The translations under genes were made by a program, and so were the position numbers. This document shows positions 43,011 through 54,947 of a stretch of DNA of 64,000 nucleotides, piece after piece (within the stretch, counting starts at the first letter, position 1; every line of letters begins with the position of its first letter). Under the pieces are notes generated by a model that saw nothing but the letters and a program-made list of their open reading frames with translations, was not told the origin of the DNA and did not search any database. The DNA is from Diadophis punctatus similis (Eukaryota; Chordata; Lepidosauria; Squamata; Dipsadidae), in the NCBI GenBank assembly GCA_023053685.1, contig JALIGW010000001.1, forward strand, positions 49,457,859-49,521,858, given 5' to 3'.

Positions 43011-43674
43011 CACTTTTAACCATTTAATATTTCCTAATATCGTTTGGCCATTTAGAAAAGTTACAGCACTTTGAAAAGCCATTATTTCATTTATCGTTCC
43101 CTCCTCCCCCTCCCCCCCAAAAATGATGGAAGTGACTAGACTTTTCTAGTGGAGTAGTGAAATTTTTGCAGAAGCTCCTGATGACAATCTACTTAATTAT
43201 ATTATAATCATTCTGCCCAGATATTTATTATGTTCTATTCTATTATGTAAACTCCTTTATACAATATAAACAACTGGATCACTAATAAAATATTTTAAAT
43301 CAGATTATGGATTCTGACCCCATGCCTATACCCTTGAATTCACTCTTGACTGCATACTTTTGACTTACAATTCTCACTGAGCCATTTGAAATACAACTTT
43401 TAATTATAAAATAGTTTTCGATGGACTGCAATCTCTCAAAGCACTGAGATGAAATAGAAGGAGATTCTCTAGCCTTTTCTGGAATATTTTCCCCTTCTTT
43501 ATCAAGTATTGCGGTCTTAATGGAGGAAAGCAATCTTGGGCTCAAGCTTTATAAGTCGAAACAGCTGTAGATTGCGAGGCCTCCTGGGTTCAGGGACTTT
43601 CCATCTTTGGTTCTGGGTAGGGTTGCATTGTCCCAAACAGATGGAGGTCTGAGATTCACAGTCTCCCACTCAAA
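43011..43674. other. Unassigned DNA
   Basis: Nothing recognised. Confidence 0.4.
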
Positions 43675-44690
43675 GATCAAATGGCAGTCCTAGCTCAGAG
43701 GTCTTTATATGGCATCATGCTGAACCTGCTCCTGGAACAACGGACCTTTCTCATGATCACTTATACCTTAGTTGTCTCTAGTTTGGTTTACTACAATGTG
43801 TTCTACATGGGGTGGCTCTTGGTGACTATTCAGAAGTTTCATCTGGTCCAAAATGCAGCAGACTGATAGCTATGGGTGTATTTTGCTAAATGCAAATAAT
43901 ACTTTGTGAGTTTATTTATTTGTGAGATTTATATACTGCCTCACAGGGCAAGCACTCTCTAAGCTGTTTACACTAGTAAGCAATGTATATTTATATTGCC
44001 GCCAACAATCTGGGTCCTCATTTTACCTACCTCGGAAGGATGGAAGGCTGAGTCAACCTTGAGCCAGTGAGATTTGAACCGCTGACCTGCAGATCACAGT
44101 CAGCTAAAGTGGCCTGCAGTACTGCCTCTAACCACTGTGCCACCTCGGCCCTTTGTGTTATATTGGTTACCAGTGTGCTGCTGGATGCCATTGAAGATCC
44201 CTTTGTGGTACAGTGCCAGGTTAGTTTATAGGACCACTTATCTCCAATTACATCTGCCCACAGGGTAAAATCTAACACGTCTGGCATGCTTTGGATTTTG
44301 TTGCTTAGACATTGTCATCTGGCAGGGACTAGGAAGAGTGCCTTCTCTGTTGCTGTTCCCACTCTTAGAATGATAGCTCCTGCTGAGATTTTCCTTAGTT
44401 CCAACCTTTCCCACCTTTTGGAAGGCATTAAAGATCTGGTTATTTTCCCCATTGGAATTGGGTCTGGGAGTGGTATGATTTTGGATAATTTTTTTGCACA
44501 ATTTTTTTCTTCCCCAGGCACTTATATGTTTGTATGTTGCTGTTTTGGATTGTGTGTGGGTGTTGTAGTAGTTATTTTGTTATGTGGTCTTTATTGATTA
44601 TTGCCGTAATTGATTATACACACTGCCTTGAATTGTGTTCTGGCTATGTCAATTGATTACATAAATAAATAAAAAAGATTATTTCCACTA
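43675..44690 (+). mobile_element. Old L2 LINE fragment split by a SINE
   Basis: 43681-43866 encodes LVVSSLVYYNVFYMGWLLVT and FHLVQNAAD, an L2 C-terminal segment. After a SINE it resumes at 44158 (LYWLPVCCWMPL-like in DNA), continuing through a decayed C-terminus (44330-44440) to an AATAAATAAA tail near 44665-44675. Confidence 0.8.
43902..44157 (-). mobile_element. Sauria-type SINE inserted in L2
   Basis: 7-bp duplication ctttgtg at 43902-43908 and 44151-44157. Tail GTGAGATTTATATACTGCC, body AACAATCTGGGTCCTCATTT and GGAAGGCTGAGTCAACC, head CTAACCACTGTGCCACCTC. Same subfamily as 9894-10151. Confidence 0.95.
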
Positions 44691-45256
44691 ATTACCACAA
44701 ACAATAATAACAGTTGAAAGCTTCATTATTATTTTGTTTCTAGGCCACAGCAAGATGATCCATCAATTAATCTGTTGCACATTGCTGTAAAGTATCCAAA
44801 AATTGCACTCAGAATGTTTCCCCGAATTACACTATTGGTGAGAGATACAATAGCACTACAATATCGGCTGGATTACCTTATTCTGAGTCCATTCACTGTT
44901 TAGTGGCACTTACGTTAAAGAAATGTTTACCTTGCAAAGTAGAGCCATTAATAAGACCTAGTTTATTATACAAAACATCATCTGTGAAACTAATGTGAAA
45001 AATATGATAGGGAATACAATGGCCATGAATACTACATCCAGTTGGAAAAACAATAGAACTTCTTTTACAATTTAGAAATACCACCCACAATCTTAACCAT
45101 GAAACTAAATAGCTTGTTTCTGATTGTATTTTATGGTGGCTATTTGTACACATTTTCAAAAGATCCACAATCCAGGAGTATTAGAAAAAAAAGAGAGAAA
45201 TTCTGAATCCATAAATTCTAAATTTAACACCCCACAGGCTTAACTTGAAAGGGCAC
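44691..45256. other. Unassigned DNA
   Basis: Nothing recognised. Confidence 0.4.
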
Positions 45257-45350
45257 TATTTATTTATTTATTTATTTATTCATTCATTCATTCATTCATT
45301 CATTCATTCATTCATTCATTCATTCATTCATTCATTCATTCATTCATTCA
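45257..45350 (+). repeat. (TATT)n to (CATT)n compound microsatellite
   Basis: About six TTTA units switch to about 17 CATT units at 45281. Confidence 0.98.
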
Positions 45351-45734
45351 TATTCCACCTAAGAGAAGGAACTCTGCATGCAAACAAGAGTAAAACCCAA
45401 TACAGTTAGGGAAAGAACTATTTAAAACAAAACAAACAATAAAATCCAGCAGCAACTTTAAGGCTCTAATACAACATCCATAATTCACACATTACCAGTC
45501 AGTCAACATCTGGTCCCAGCCCTCTGTTCTTTTTAACAATCTTTGTATATGCTACATTGCTTAAGAATTCACCCCTATTGGTGACGATTAAAATCCCAGG
45601 TTTCCTGCTGATGTAGAAGGAAACCAAAATATTTAATAAGAAAATGTTTAAAAAGCCACCTCTTTAGTCAGTCATGGTAATCAAATAATGCTCAATCTGT
45701 ACTGCAAGTGGATGCCCACCTACAAAAATGGTTA
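45351..45734. other. Unassigned DNA
   Basis: Nothing recognised beyond a possible LINE tail edge at 45351. Confidence 0.4.
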
Positions 45735-46242
45735 CTTAGCACCACTTACCTTTGCCACCGGTTCACATTGCAACGTTTCACACGCATGTGCTTGCTCCAC
45801 TTGCGCGTGCGCGCATTCCCCCCATGCAATTTCACTTCCGCACATTTATTTATTTTATTTTATTTATTTATTTTAGAGTTCTTATATGCCGCCCTACTCC
45901 CTGGGGACTCAGGGCGGCATAATGCTCAGGGCGGCGTACATGCTTAGTAGCAGGATTCAGCCTGAAACACAGCTGAGAAGCTGATCAGCTGTGCTTCGGG
46001 CGAAGAATTAAAGGTGAGTATTAACCCGGGGGGCGGGCGGGAGGGCTGTTTTTCAAGCTGCGGAAGAGGAGAAGCCACCCAAACATGGAAAAATTCACCA
46101 AAAATTCCCCAAAAAAGATGGAGGCGCCCACAGACCACACCAACCGAACCTGATCCATGACGCCATCGTCACGTCACCAGTAGGTCGCTAACGGTTTGGG
46201 CGATCTGGTCCAAACCGGGAGTAACCCACACTTGCTTAGCAC
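45735..46242. mobile_element. hAT-type element missing one terminus, with nested L2 tail
   Basis: Perfect duplication cttagcac at 45735-45742 and 46235-46242. The right end is AGTAACCCACACTTG. The left side starts CACTTACCTTTGCCACCG, lacking the ~13 terminal bases present in the 15442-16107 sibling. An L2 3' end (45843-45942) is inserted inside. Confidence 0.9.
45843..45942 (-). mobile_element. L2 3' end nested in hAT
   Basis: TTATTTATTTTAGAGTTCTT and CCGCCCTACTCCCTGGGGAC then CAGGGCGGCAT, a very short L2 3' tail; AGGGCGGC is repeated. Confidence 0.85.
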
Positions 46243-46264
46243 TGACCTTTTCCCCCCTCCCTTC

Positions 46265-46462
46265 CATTCAATCATATCCAATTCTTGGAGACTGTTTGGA
46301 CAAGTCCCTACAGTTTTTTTTGGCAAGATTTTTCAGAGGTAGTTTGCCATTGCTTCTTCCCTAGGGCTGAGAAAAAGTGATTAACCTAAGGCTTTGTGCC
46401 TAAGGTGGGACTAGAATTCACAGTTTCCCTGTTTCTAGCCTGATGCTTTAACTACATAGGCT
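46265..46462 (-). mobile_element. CORE/MIR-like tRNA SINE
   Basis: GAGGTAGTTTGCCATTGCTT, TTCCCTAGGGCTGAGAAAAA, GGGACTAGAATTCACAGTTT and TAGCCTGATGCTTTAACTAC, the reverse of a tRNA-headed SINE. Same family as 12855-13050. Confidence 0.8.
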
Positions 46463-48341
46463 CTCAATGCTGAATATATGATGAATAATGTAAAATTATC
46501 CATAAGCACTGTTCGGTATTATTATATAAAATAATAATAACAAAAGAGAAGGTAATTGACACAAAACCAGATTTCACATTGCCCTTTTGATACTCTTGAA
46601 GGATGCCATGCTGTAAAGTAATATACTCAAACTGATGCACATTTATTATGGATAGCTGAGTTTCCCTGAATTTCATCTTGCTTGACTTTCTTTTCTATGC
46701 ATTGTTTACAACATTGTGTTGAACTTGTGCTCATGGTATAATGTTTCCTTTTTAACACTGCCCAAGGCAAAGATGGTCCGAGACCCTGTACTTGCTGGCT
46801 GAACTGTGTTTTCTGGGGTTTGTCTTCTAGGTTTGTCTTCTCCAATTTGTTTTGACTGTTTTGCTGCTGGAAGGCCTAGGGATGCATCGAATTGATGCCC
46901 CGCCTTAAAGAATCTTCTCCCCTTTGGTCATAGCTGACTAATTAATGCTTTGTGGATGTTCTTGTTTCAATGCTCATTCCAAGTCTTTGGCTTTGTCCTT
47001 TCACCCATATTTCCATATGATACTTCTAACATTTAGAGGTCATTGGGCTGCTGTAATCTGCTGAACCATCTTGGAAAGAAATTGCTCATGTTCTTCTTCC
47101 CACTTGTCAAGGCTTTCCAGAGGACGGGGCATTCTATAATAGCCTCATTCATTATTATATTTTAGGGATCCCAAACATCAGCACATAACGGCAATAATGC
47201 TTGCAGATATCCAGCATGCAGCTACCTCACTACCTCATTACAGAAACCAGGATTTCCTTTATGGTGAAGGTTCACAATGATATATGACAGCACATCTCTC
47301 ATAAATGATGGTTGCTGCATCCAGGTAGCTTTCATTTTGTTTATCTCTTGGTGTGCCATGTGCTTCTTAAACATTTTAATGATGATTTTTAAAAACATAT
47401 CTTATTCCATTTTTTATGTATTCAATTTTTATGCTTTATATCTGACAGAGGTGATAATTAATCTCACAAAGGAGAAGTTTGATCTTTTCCCTGGACATCA
47501 GACATTAGAAAAGAAACCGCAGTTTAAAGGTCTAAGTAAAAATATTTATTTTGGTACAAAAACAATAAATCCTCATTTGTTTACATCTCTAATATAAAAG
47601 TAGGTCTTCCTTCAATGGAAGCCAGGAACAGAAGGGGAGAATGGAATGCACACATGCGTACAAGAACTTATCAATCATGTGCTCAGGAATAAACCATTAT
47701 AATGAATAGGGATGCATCTCCCTGCATATACATATAACAGGCAAGAAAATCACTGTGTGACAATATCTTTGCTGCACATTGCCCAAAGTGACTTCTTAAG
47801 AGATTGGTGGCCTGGCTATATAAATTTGATAATAAATAAAAACAAACAAACAAACAAACAAACAAACAAATAAATGTTCAATTATTTCAGAACTGATGGA
47901 GGCATAAGTTGTATTGCAGAAACCCACTTGGGGCATTCATTGGCAGTGGAAGATCATTACTTCTATGGCTTTGCAGTGATGACCACTGAATGGATGTATC
48001 TCCTTTTCAGTGCTCAGTGGAAGGAAAACACTCATTCTCCTCTGCTTTACTGAGGTGATTGTTGCAGAATACCAGTTGAAAAAGAAACAGTCAGTGTATT
48101 TGTTCTGCCTAAGGCAGTAAGTAAGTCCCAGTCTAAAAAAAAATCTTGTTCAAATGATGAAACCTACTAATCATAATTAGTTTCTTATTCTTAAGGTTAT
48201 TTACAGAGCAATGTTTGTATTCTTGAAGATGCTTAGGGGAATGGACAAATACCTACTTTTGCAATGCCATGAAAAATGTTTCGCTAATACTACTCCAACT
48301 AATTTCCAGTCACCTCCTCCTGATTTCATGAGTGTGGAAAA
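46463..48341. other. Unassigned DNA with an (AAAC)n tail
   Basis: No gene recognised. GGCCTGGCTATATAAATTTG with AATAAATAAA and (AAAC)8 at 47838-47872 looks like a retroposon 3' end of unknown family. Confidence 0.4.
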
Positions 48342-48482
48342 TTCCTTCCTTCCTTCCTTCCTTCCTTCCTTCCTTCCTTCCTTCCTTCCTTCCTTCCTTC
48401 CTTCCTTCCTTCCTTCCTTCCTTCCTTCCTTCCTCCCTCCCTCCCTCCCTCCCTCCCTCCCTCCCTCCTTCCCTCCCTCCCT
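48342..48482 (+). repeat. (TTCC)n to (CTCC)n compound microsatellite
   Basis: About 22 TTCC units, then about 12 CTCC/CCCT units from 48432 with one TTCC interruption. Confidence 0.99.
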
Positions 48483-49370
48483 CAGAATACGAGTGAACTG
48501 GGAGAACTTCAGATTCTGTCCAATGGTCATATTGGATAGGAATGATGGGCTTTATAATCCTACATTTCTGGAAGGCTGACTAGGGGAGACTGTTTCAAAT
48601 CATCATCTCTAATTTCGCATAGTAAGTGGATTTCCCAACTAACTGAAATTCCACCCATTATTCTTTTCTGTTGACAACCATCCTTCACTTATTTTTTCTA
48701 TGCATGTCAAAGGAAAAAAAATATGATTTTCAGGAAAATAAAGGAGCAGTTAGCGAGCTGTTGATTTTGCAGAACTTTTTACTGGCTGAGTGGCAAGCAA
48801 ACTGAGCCAGGTACTCTTAAATGGAGTGATACTACAATTACATAACCAAAAACAGAGGATTTTGTCTCTTGTATAGTCTTGTTTTTGTCTGGCTTTTGTT
48901 GTTCCGATAAATACTTACAACAAAACATAGTGTTCAAAGCAAAATGCTATTGAAATCAATTGCTAATTAAACTTATGTCTAAATTAATAAATCACAACTA
49001 TCTAGATCGTGTTCCTATGAATAATTTCAATTATGGTGAACATAATTATTAGATTTTGCATTTAATGAACCATATTGTTCAATGGTAGTCTTCTGACAAT
49101 TGGGACTAATAGAATATGTTAACCTTTATTCTCCTCAGCTTGACACCACATTAGATCATGAATTAATATGTAAGCACTTTGGAGAGTTCCATAATTAAGT
49201 AGCCATTGTGACTCTTCTGGCCTATGGGATGAGTTATGTTCGCTAAGAAGAAGCATTTGAACTAAATCAATAGAGGCCCATACAATCAGGAGAATTTCAA
49301 CAACCTATTCACTATACCTGGATGTTCCCATTTTCCTAGCTGATTTCTATATATTTTGCTAAGTATCAGA
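48483..49370. other. Unassigned DNA
   Basis: Nothing recognised. Confidence 0.4.
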
Positions 49371-49481
<111 letters not shown>

Positions 49482-49757
49482 GGCATTCTTCTCTGCCGCC
49501 CTGCTCCCTAAGGACTCAGGGCGGCATTTTAAAGAACACCAAACAATAAAATCATTAAAAACAATTTAAAAAAAGTTAAAAAAAGGCATACAACACCATG
49601 CATACGTGGGGGAGACCTCAGATGTAAAATTGTCTCAGAACCCTGCCTGCAGGAAGAGCCATGTCTTAATGGCTTTTCGGAAGGCCAGCAAGGTGGGGAT
49701 GATTCGGATCTCTGGGGGAAGTTGGTTCCAGAGAACAGGGGCCCCTACAGAGAAGTA
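49482..49757 (-). mobile_element. L2 LINE, 3' end
   Basis: GCCGCCCTGCTCCCTAAGGA and ACTCAGGGCGGC, then coding in reverse matching 1829-1950 (GCCATGTCTTAATGGC, AGTTGGTTCCAGAGAACAGG). It stops within the L2 C-terminal coding region. Confidence 0.93.
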
Positions 49758-50299
49758 TAATTTGAAGAAGCATTTCTCCTCAATTCATTAGATATTATGC
49801 TTCTGAGACTTCTTATCCCAAGAAATAAACTTCACAAAATCTGAACTAGATACCTTTTTAAAATAGTTCCTTGATATTTCTCTTATTAGGTATCTGAGGC
49901 CAGATTTCTCAATCCAGATATTTCCTTTGATAACCTTTCAGTAAGGAAACTCAGATATATGTTATATTTGACACCACTTTAGAACATGTGATACCACTTA
50001 AGTCAAACTCATCCAGTGTGGTTATTCGTTAAAAAGAAAATTTTAATTTTTTTGGATAACTTGTACTGCTAAGTACAAGTTATCCTGCAAAAAGCTTGAA
50101 GAATAGATGTTTCATGTAAGAAACGTTTGCTTCCTCTCACTTGGTTTTCAGTCATTTGACACCATGATCATAGGTGTCCATCACTGCTGCCATAATCCCT
50201 GCTTAGAGTGTATTGATTATACTTTTTTTTGTGAGTGAGTTTTTTTCACCCAGTTTCTATTTCTGACATGTATAATATCGAACACCCATTGTTTTGTCA
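49758..50299. other. Unassigned DNA
   Basis: An inverted repeat ATAACTTGTACT ... AGTACAAGTTAT (50056-50084) is present; otherwise nothing recognised. Confidence 0.4.
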
Positions 50300-50540
50300 C
50301 AGAAGATGCAAATCTATCCTATGTCCTGGCTTGAGGGACCATCTCACCCCACTGGGATTCGTGCCGGCAGAGGAGGCATGCTGTGAGTCCCATTGGCCTG
50401 ATTATTTTGACTGCTGGGGTCCAAAAGGATGGCCTTCTCTGCTGTTATATACATATTTTTATGACTGTAAGTGCCCAGTGTTATCCTACGGTAAGATGGA
50501 TGGCCAATAAATTTTATAAATAAATAAAAATAAATAAAAA
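50300..50540 (+). mobile_element. L2 LINE, decayed 3' end
   Basis: GGCTTGAGGGACCATCTCAC, CCGGCAGAGGAGGCATGCTG parallels 23480-23540, followed by a tail GGATGGCCAATAAAT and AATAAATAAAAA. Confidence 0.8.
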
Positions 50541-52393
50541 ATGTCCAACATAACTAGAGCTTAGGACTACTTTTCCATGTGTTATAAAGATGTCTTGGAA
50601 AATATCTATATAGCAACGTTATCCTATAAAAAACTAAGTGTGCACATGGTTGAATTCCCATATTAATAACTGGGTATACACTCACACATTTATCTGTACG
50701 TTTGTTATATCATCTCTCACTGCAGATAGTTATCTTGTAAGTTCTTGCCATGTGACTGCGCATTTTTCAAGTTTTTCATTCCTAAATGATCATGGACAAA
50801 AGATAAAATCTGACACACACAGGTAATCTTTATTATCTTAACATTTGTTAAGCTTTGTGATTTACTGAGACATTAAAGTCATTGCAAGTCGTAAGACCTG
50901 CACATTAGATCCACTTCATAAATAGTAATTTTTGTCTCTGTCCTTAAACCAGTGTAGTTGAATAACTTCTATAATTAAGGAATTCTTAATTTTGATCCCA
51001 GATAGAGGTAGAACTGTAATCAGCTAGTTCTAGTAATTTTGTAGAATTGTAGAAGGAGCCAATAAGATTTATTGCATAATATTGTCTTGATCCTAATGAG
51101 GCTTGGATTGAAACATTTGACTCTAAATATCCTTTGACTATTGTTAACATATATCCAAGGTAACTTGTGAATAGTCGTGGATATCTTCAGTGCTCAACCT
51201 TTCTTGAACGAGGCACATTCTTTCTTCAATCTTCAAGTTCCTACCTCATTTGGATTTACCCATCAACATACGCAGACACACAATTCTGAAGAACTCACAC
51301 AATCTGTTTTGAAGAGAATCTGGCAAAGGTGGAATTTGAACTGCACGAGAGCCCCCTACACCCCATAGAAGGAGTATCTACTGCTACCTCAGAGTTGTGT
51401 TAGGTATGTAGCTCAAGTTTCACATTTGCTAGCTTTTTTGTACCACGAGGATGTTTTCAAGGGCAGGAATAGATCATTGATGATGGAAGTAATAGTTCTA
51501 GTGAGACTGGAGAGAAGGTGAAAAGAGGCTTCCACAAAGATATATTGGTGTCACTCTGTCTAGCAATGCTTGACCTTACCTGCAATCTGTGAAGTATTTT
51601 CAATAAGATATTTTTTGAAAACAAGTGAAAGTGAAAGGAAGGTTGCTCTTTTAATCATATCAGAAGGAGGTATGATGTCTACAGAGGGCTTTGATTTTTG
51701 GAACCAGTGACAATCAGTTGTATTAACCACTAAATATTGCACTGGGAAATCATTAAGAAGTGATAGATAAAATCAGAGTGCATGCTTTTTTTTAACTTCC
51801 AAAATGGCTGACCACCAAATGTTTTTCCCAAAGGACAACTTGACTAATTCATATCCCCAGTGTTTGCCATTTTCTCTTTTTCTGTTCCCTCTTTCATAAA
51901 TCAAGGACAACATTGATATGTGAGCTTTGGTATGTTGCTTAAGTTGTTCAAAGGACCAACAGCATCTTGGCTCAGAAATAAATCTGCAGCGAGATTTATT
52001 CCTATGGAAGTTTGTATAGGAAAACAGTCTAAGTCTCGCAAAATCATACATTCCTTGACCCAGTGTATTGAACTGCTGAAGTAAGTCAATCCAGGAGTGC
52101 CTACAACATTCCTATATTTACTGATTTTTTCTACCACCAGTAGGAAGATTTCTTATTTATTTATGGAATAAATTTGCTTCCAAGTTGAGTGGATGAAAGA
52201 AGATCTTCCCTGTATTTGATTATTTTTTTAAAAAAGGTTTTCTTAAATATTTAAAAGATGCAGGATTTCTTCTAATAACTTCATGGAATTCATGGGACAG
52301 GCTATCTTAATTAGAAATGATTAGTGTTTTGGATTCAGCAAAAGGGAGTTATGGATGACATTAGAATGCAAATGTAGCTGTAGCTCCTTAAAC
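50541..52393. other. Unassigned, largely repeat-free DNA
   Basis: No gene, repeat or RNA recognised. Confidence 0.4.
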
Positions 52394-52675
52394 CAGAGTT
52401 TCCCAACCTTTCCGGCTTTGCAGATCGGTGGAGGGGGGGGGAAGAGGGGATGATTCCATGTGAGCTGCCAGCTGGGAAGTGTGTGTATGCAGCTCCATTT
52501 GCACAAGCGGCGTGGACGCTCACCTGCTGCTCATGTAAATGGAGCATGCATGCATAGACTTGCCCGCCGCTTGCTCAAGTGGGGATGCATGTGCCCTTGT
52601 CCGCCGTTTCCATGGCCCAGTTGCAAACAGCTCATGGTCCACTAGTGGGCCGTGGCCCAGAGGTTGGGCATCATG
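52394..52675. mobile_element. Degenerate hAT-type MITE
   Basis: Left end CAGAGTTTCCCAACCTTTCC, right side GGCCCAGAGGTTGGGCATC, and a GC-rich interior. I could not find matching 8-bp flanks, so ends and class are tentative. Confidence 0.5.
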
Positions 52676-53142
52676 CATGTTTTCTCCTGGCATCATGTAG
52701 CAGCTTGTAATAGTAGTACAGAAAATAAGCAAGATGACCTTCATTGAGATATGTGGGAACTATTACCTTGGTAAAAGGTGCTGAATCAGAACAGTCAGAT
52801 AACATTTGGAAGTGGTTCAGACAAATGCTTCCCTAATATACTGAACTATAAGAATGAGGAGGAGATTTGCAAGATTCTGCTATTATAGGCAATCTCAATA
52901 AAAGTAGTTTTAGCCTTCCTCTGAAATTGATTTCCTGATCTACCTAGTGGGACTTACAGCTTACAGGCACAGCTGATTTAAGGGAATACAGAGAAACATG
53001 CCTGCATTCTCCGAAGCACATTTTTGCCTTTGAATCCGAAGTGCCTGGCAGGCCTAATGATAATTGAACATACATTATAATAGTAAAAGCATATTCTGAT
53101 GATTAAATTAAATTGCAAGTTCTGTCACATAGTACATGTAGC
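52676..53142. other. Unassigned DNA
   Basis: Nothing recognised. Confidence 0.4.
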
Positions 53143-53300
53143 CTGATTAGGTGGCTCAGTGGCTAAGACACTGCGCTTGTCGATCAGAAAGGTCAGCAGT
53201 TCGGTGGTTCAAATCCCTAGTATAGGTCTCCTGCGTGAGCAGGGGGTTGGACTAGATGATCTCCAAGGTCCCTTCCAACTCTGTTATTGTTATAGTATAT
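53143..53300 (+). mobile_element. Chimeric tRNA-head / CR1-tail SINE
   Basis: Head GGTGGCTCAGTGGCTAAGAC (A-box region) with B-box GGTGGTTCAAATCCCTAG, joined at about 53230 to a CR1 3' terminus GCAGGGGGTTGGACTAGATG and AAGGTCCCTTCCAACTCTG, ending TTATTGTTAT. Confidence 0.85.
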
Positions 53301-54408
53301 GTTGCATAGATTCTATGCAATAAATTAGCTGCAACATGTTACAGAGCAAAGAGAGAAAAGACCATCTGCTGTGCTTATGCACACTTTTAAATTATTATTT
53401 CACAAGCTAGGTTTTGATACTGACACCATGTTCTTGGACTCTCAAAAAGTTAGTTGACTAACATTTATGCATGCCAGATAAAGAGCAAAGGCTATGCAAA
53501 ATGATAGATTTATTTGGACATTAGCCAGCTGTCTCAATAGCTGAATAATGTTCATTGTCCAACTATATCTATAGATATTTCTAGCTTCGTGTAAAGCCAA
53601 GTGATTTGCACAAAGACTTTTCTATTAAGCATTCAAGTTCCTTGTACCCTGTATTTGGATGTAGGTTGTCAGCGTTACTACTCTTCCCGCCCCCCTCCCC
53701 CATCTCTGAATAAGACATTGCCCCCAGGGTTTTGAATTACTTGGAAGGCAGTCTAAAACACTGGAGCTTCCACCTTCATTTTCTATTGTCTTTGATGAGA
53801 TATTCTTTGCGGAAAATGCCTGTTCTTATTTGTAAGATACCTCCTTTGCTGACAAATGTTGAGAAGTGGGTAATGGCTAAGATATAGAATTGTTCTGTAA
53901 CCTTTTAAATGCTAAAAACTGCAGGGCTTATAATTGACTGAATATAATTTTTAGAGGATGTTCTAAAGGTTCTTTTTTTGCTGTAGGTATATAGAAATAA
54001 AGAGACAGATTATTATTATTTTTATTAATTACATAGGCGTATATGCTACTTCAGTCCAAAGATTCTAGCGATCTCCTGATACAGTCCTTAGGTGTAAAAG
54101 CAAAAACATCAAATACAATAATAATATCCAATCTGTTTAGTGCCCTCTAATCAAACTTCAAGCTCGCTCAATATTCTTTCTCCATCCTCAAGGTCCACTT
54201 CTAGATCTTGACCAGATACAGGTCAGGAGGAAATGGGCATGAAGGAGAAGGCTTCATGTTTTTATTTTGATTTAGAATCACAGTCACCTATAATTCATCT
54301 AAGGTCAATTTCCAGGGGAAAATGCTAATTATATAACCTTCTTCCAGGGAAATGCAATAGAATGGTAAACATTATTCCTTTAGGTCATAATCAACTTGTC
54401 TGTCTGGA
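53301..54408. other. Unassigned DNA
   Basis: Nothing recognised. Confidence 0.4.
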
Positions 54409-54947
54409 AAGCCAGGCAGTGGTGGGTTCCTACAGGTGCGGTCCACTCTATAGCACCGGTAGCGGCCCGCTGGTGATGTCACAGTACCGGTGTGGTTGGT
54501 TGCCGGTGCCTGGGCACCGCCATTTTTTTAAAAGTTTTTTTTAATTTTTTAAAGAAATTTCTTCTGCGCATGCCCAGAAGCTGAGCTTCTGGCACTGCGC
54601 ATGCGCTGCCTTCCTACCCCACAGTGAGTCCAAGCATGGGAGGATGGCTGAGGGAGCGTGTGAGACGCTGAAAGAACGGGCGGCAGGAGCTATCTCCATT
54701 CCCCTCCCTTCAGCAGTCCAAAAAGCCATGAACGCGCGGTGATAATCCCAGGCATTTTTGCACGTTCGAGGCTTCTCGAGCTGCTGAGAGGAGGGGGAAT
54801 GGGCGGCAGGACCTATCTCATTCCCCTCCCTTCAGCAGTCCGAGAAGCCACGCCCACCCGGTCACTGGCCGGCAAGCCACACCCACAAAATAAGCCACGC
54901 CCACAGAGTGGTAGTAAAAAAATTAGGAATCCGCCCATGAAGCCAGG
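54409..54947. mobile_element. hAT-type MITE, long GC-rich subtype
   Basis: Element 54417-54939 with a perfect duplication aagccagg at 54409-54416 and 54940-54947. Ends are CAGTGGTGGGTTCCTAC and TAGGAATCCGCCCATG. It contains GCGCATGCGC at 54597-54606. Close sibling of 5023-5580; both keep two parallel ~60-bp GCAGGA...TCAGCAGTCC units. Confidence 0.97.

Noticed and set aside
47277..47597. 106-codon ORF
   Set aside because: Hydrophobic, AT-rich, no recognisable domain or splice context; consistent with chance.
53143..53230. Functional tRNA gene
   Set aside because: The tRNA-like head continues directly into a CR1 tail and lacks a clean cloverleaf 3' half; it is a SINE. The same applies to the Sauria SINE heads.
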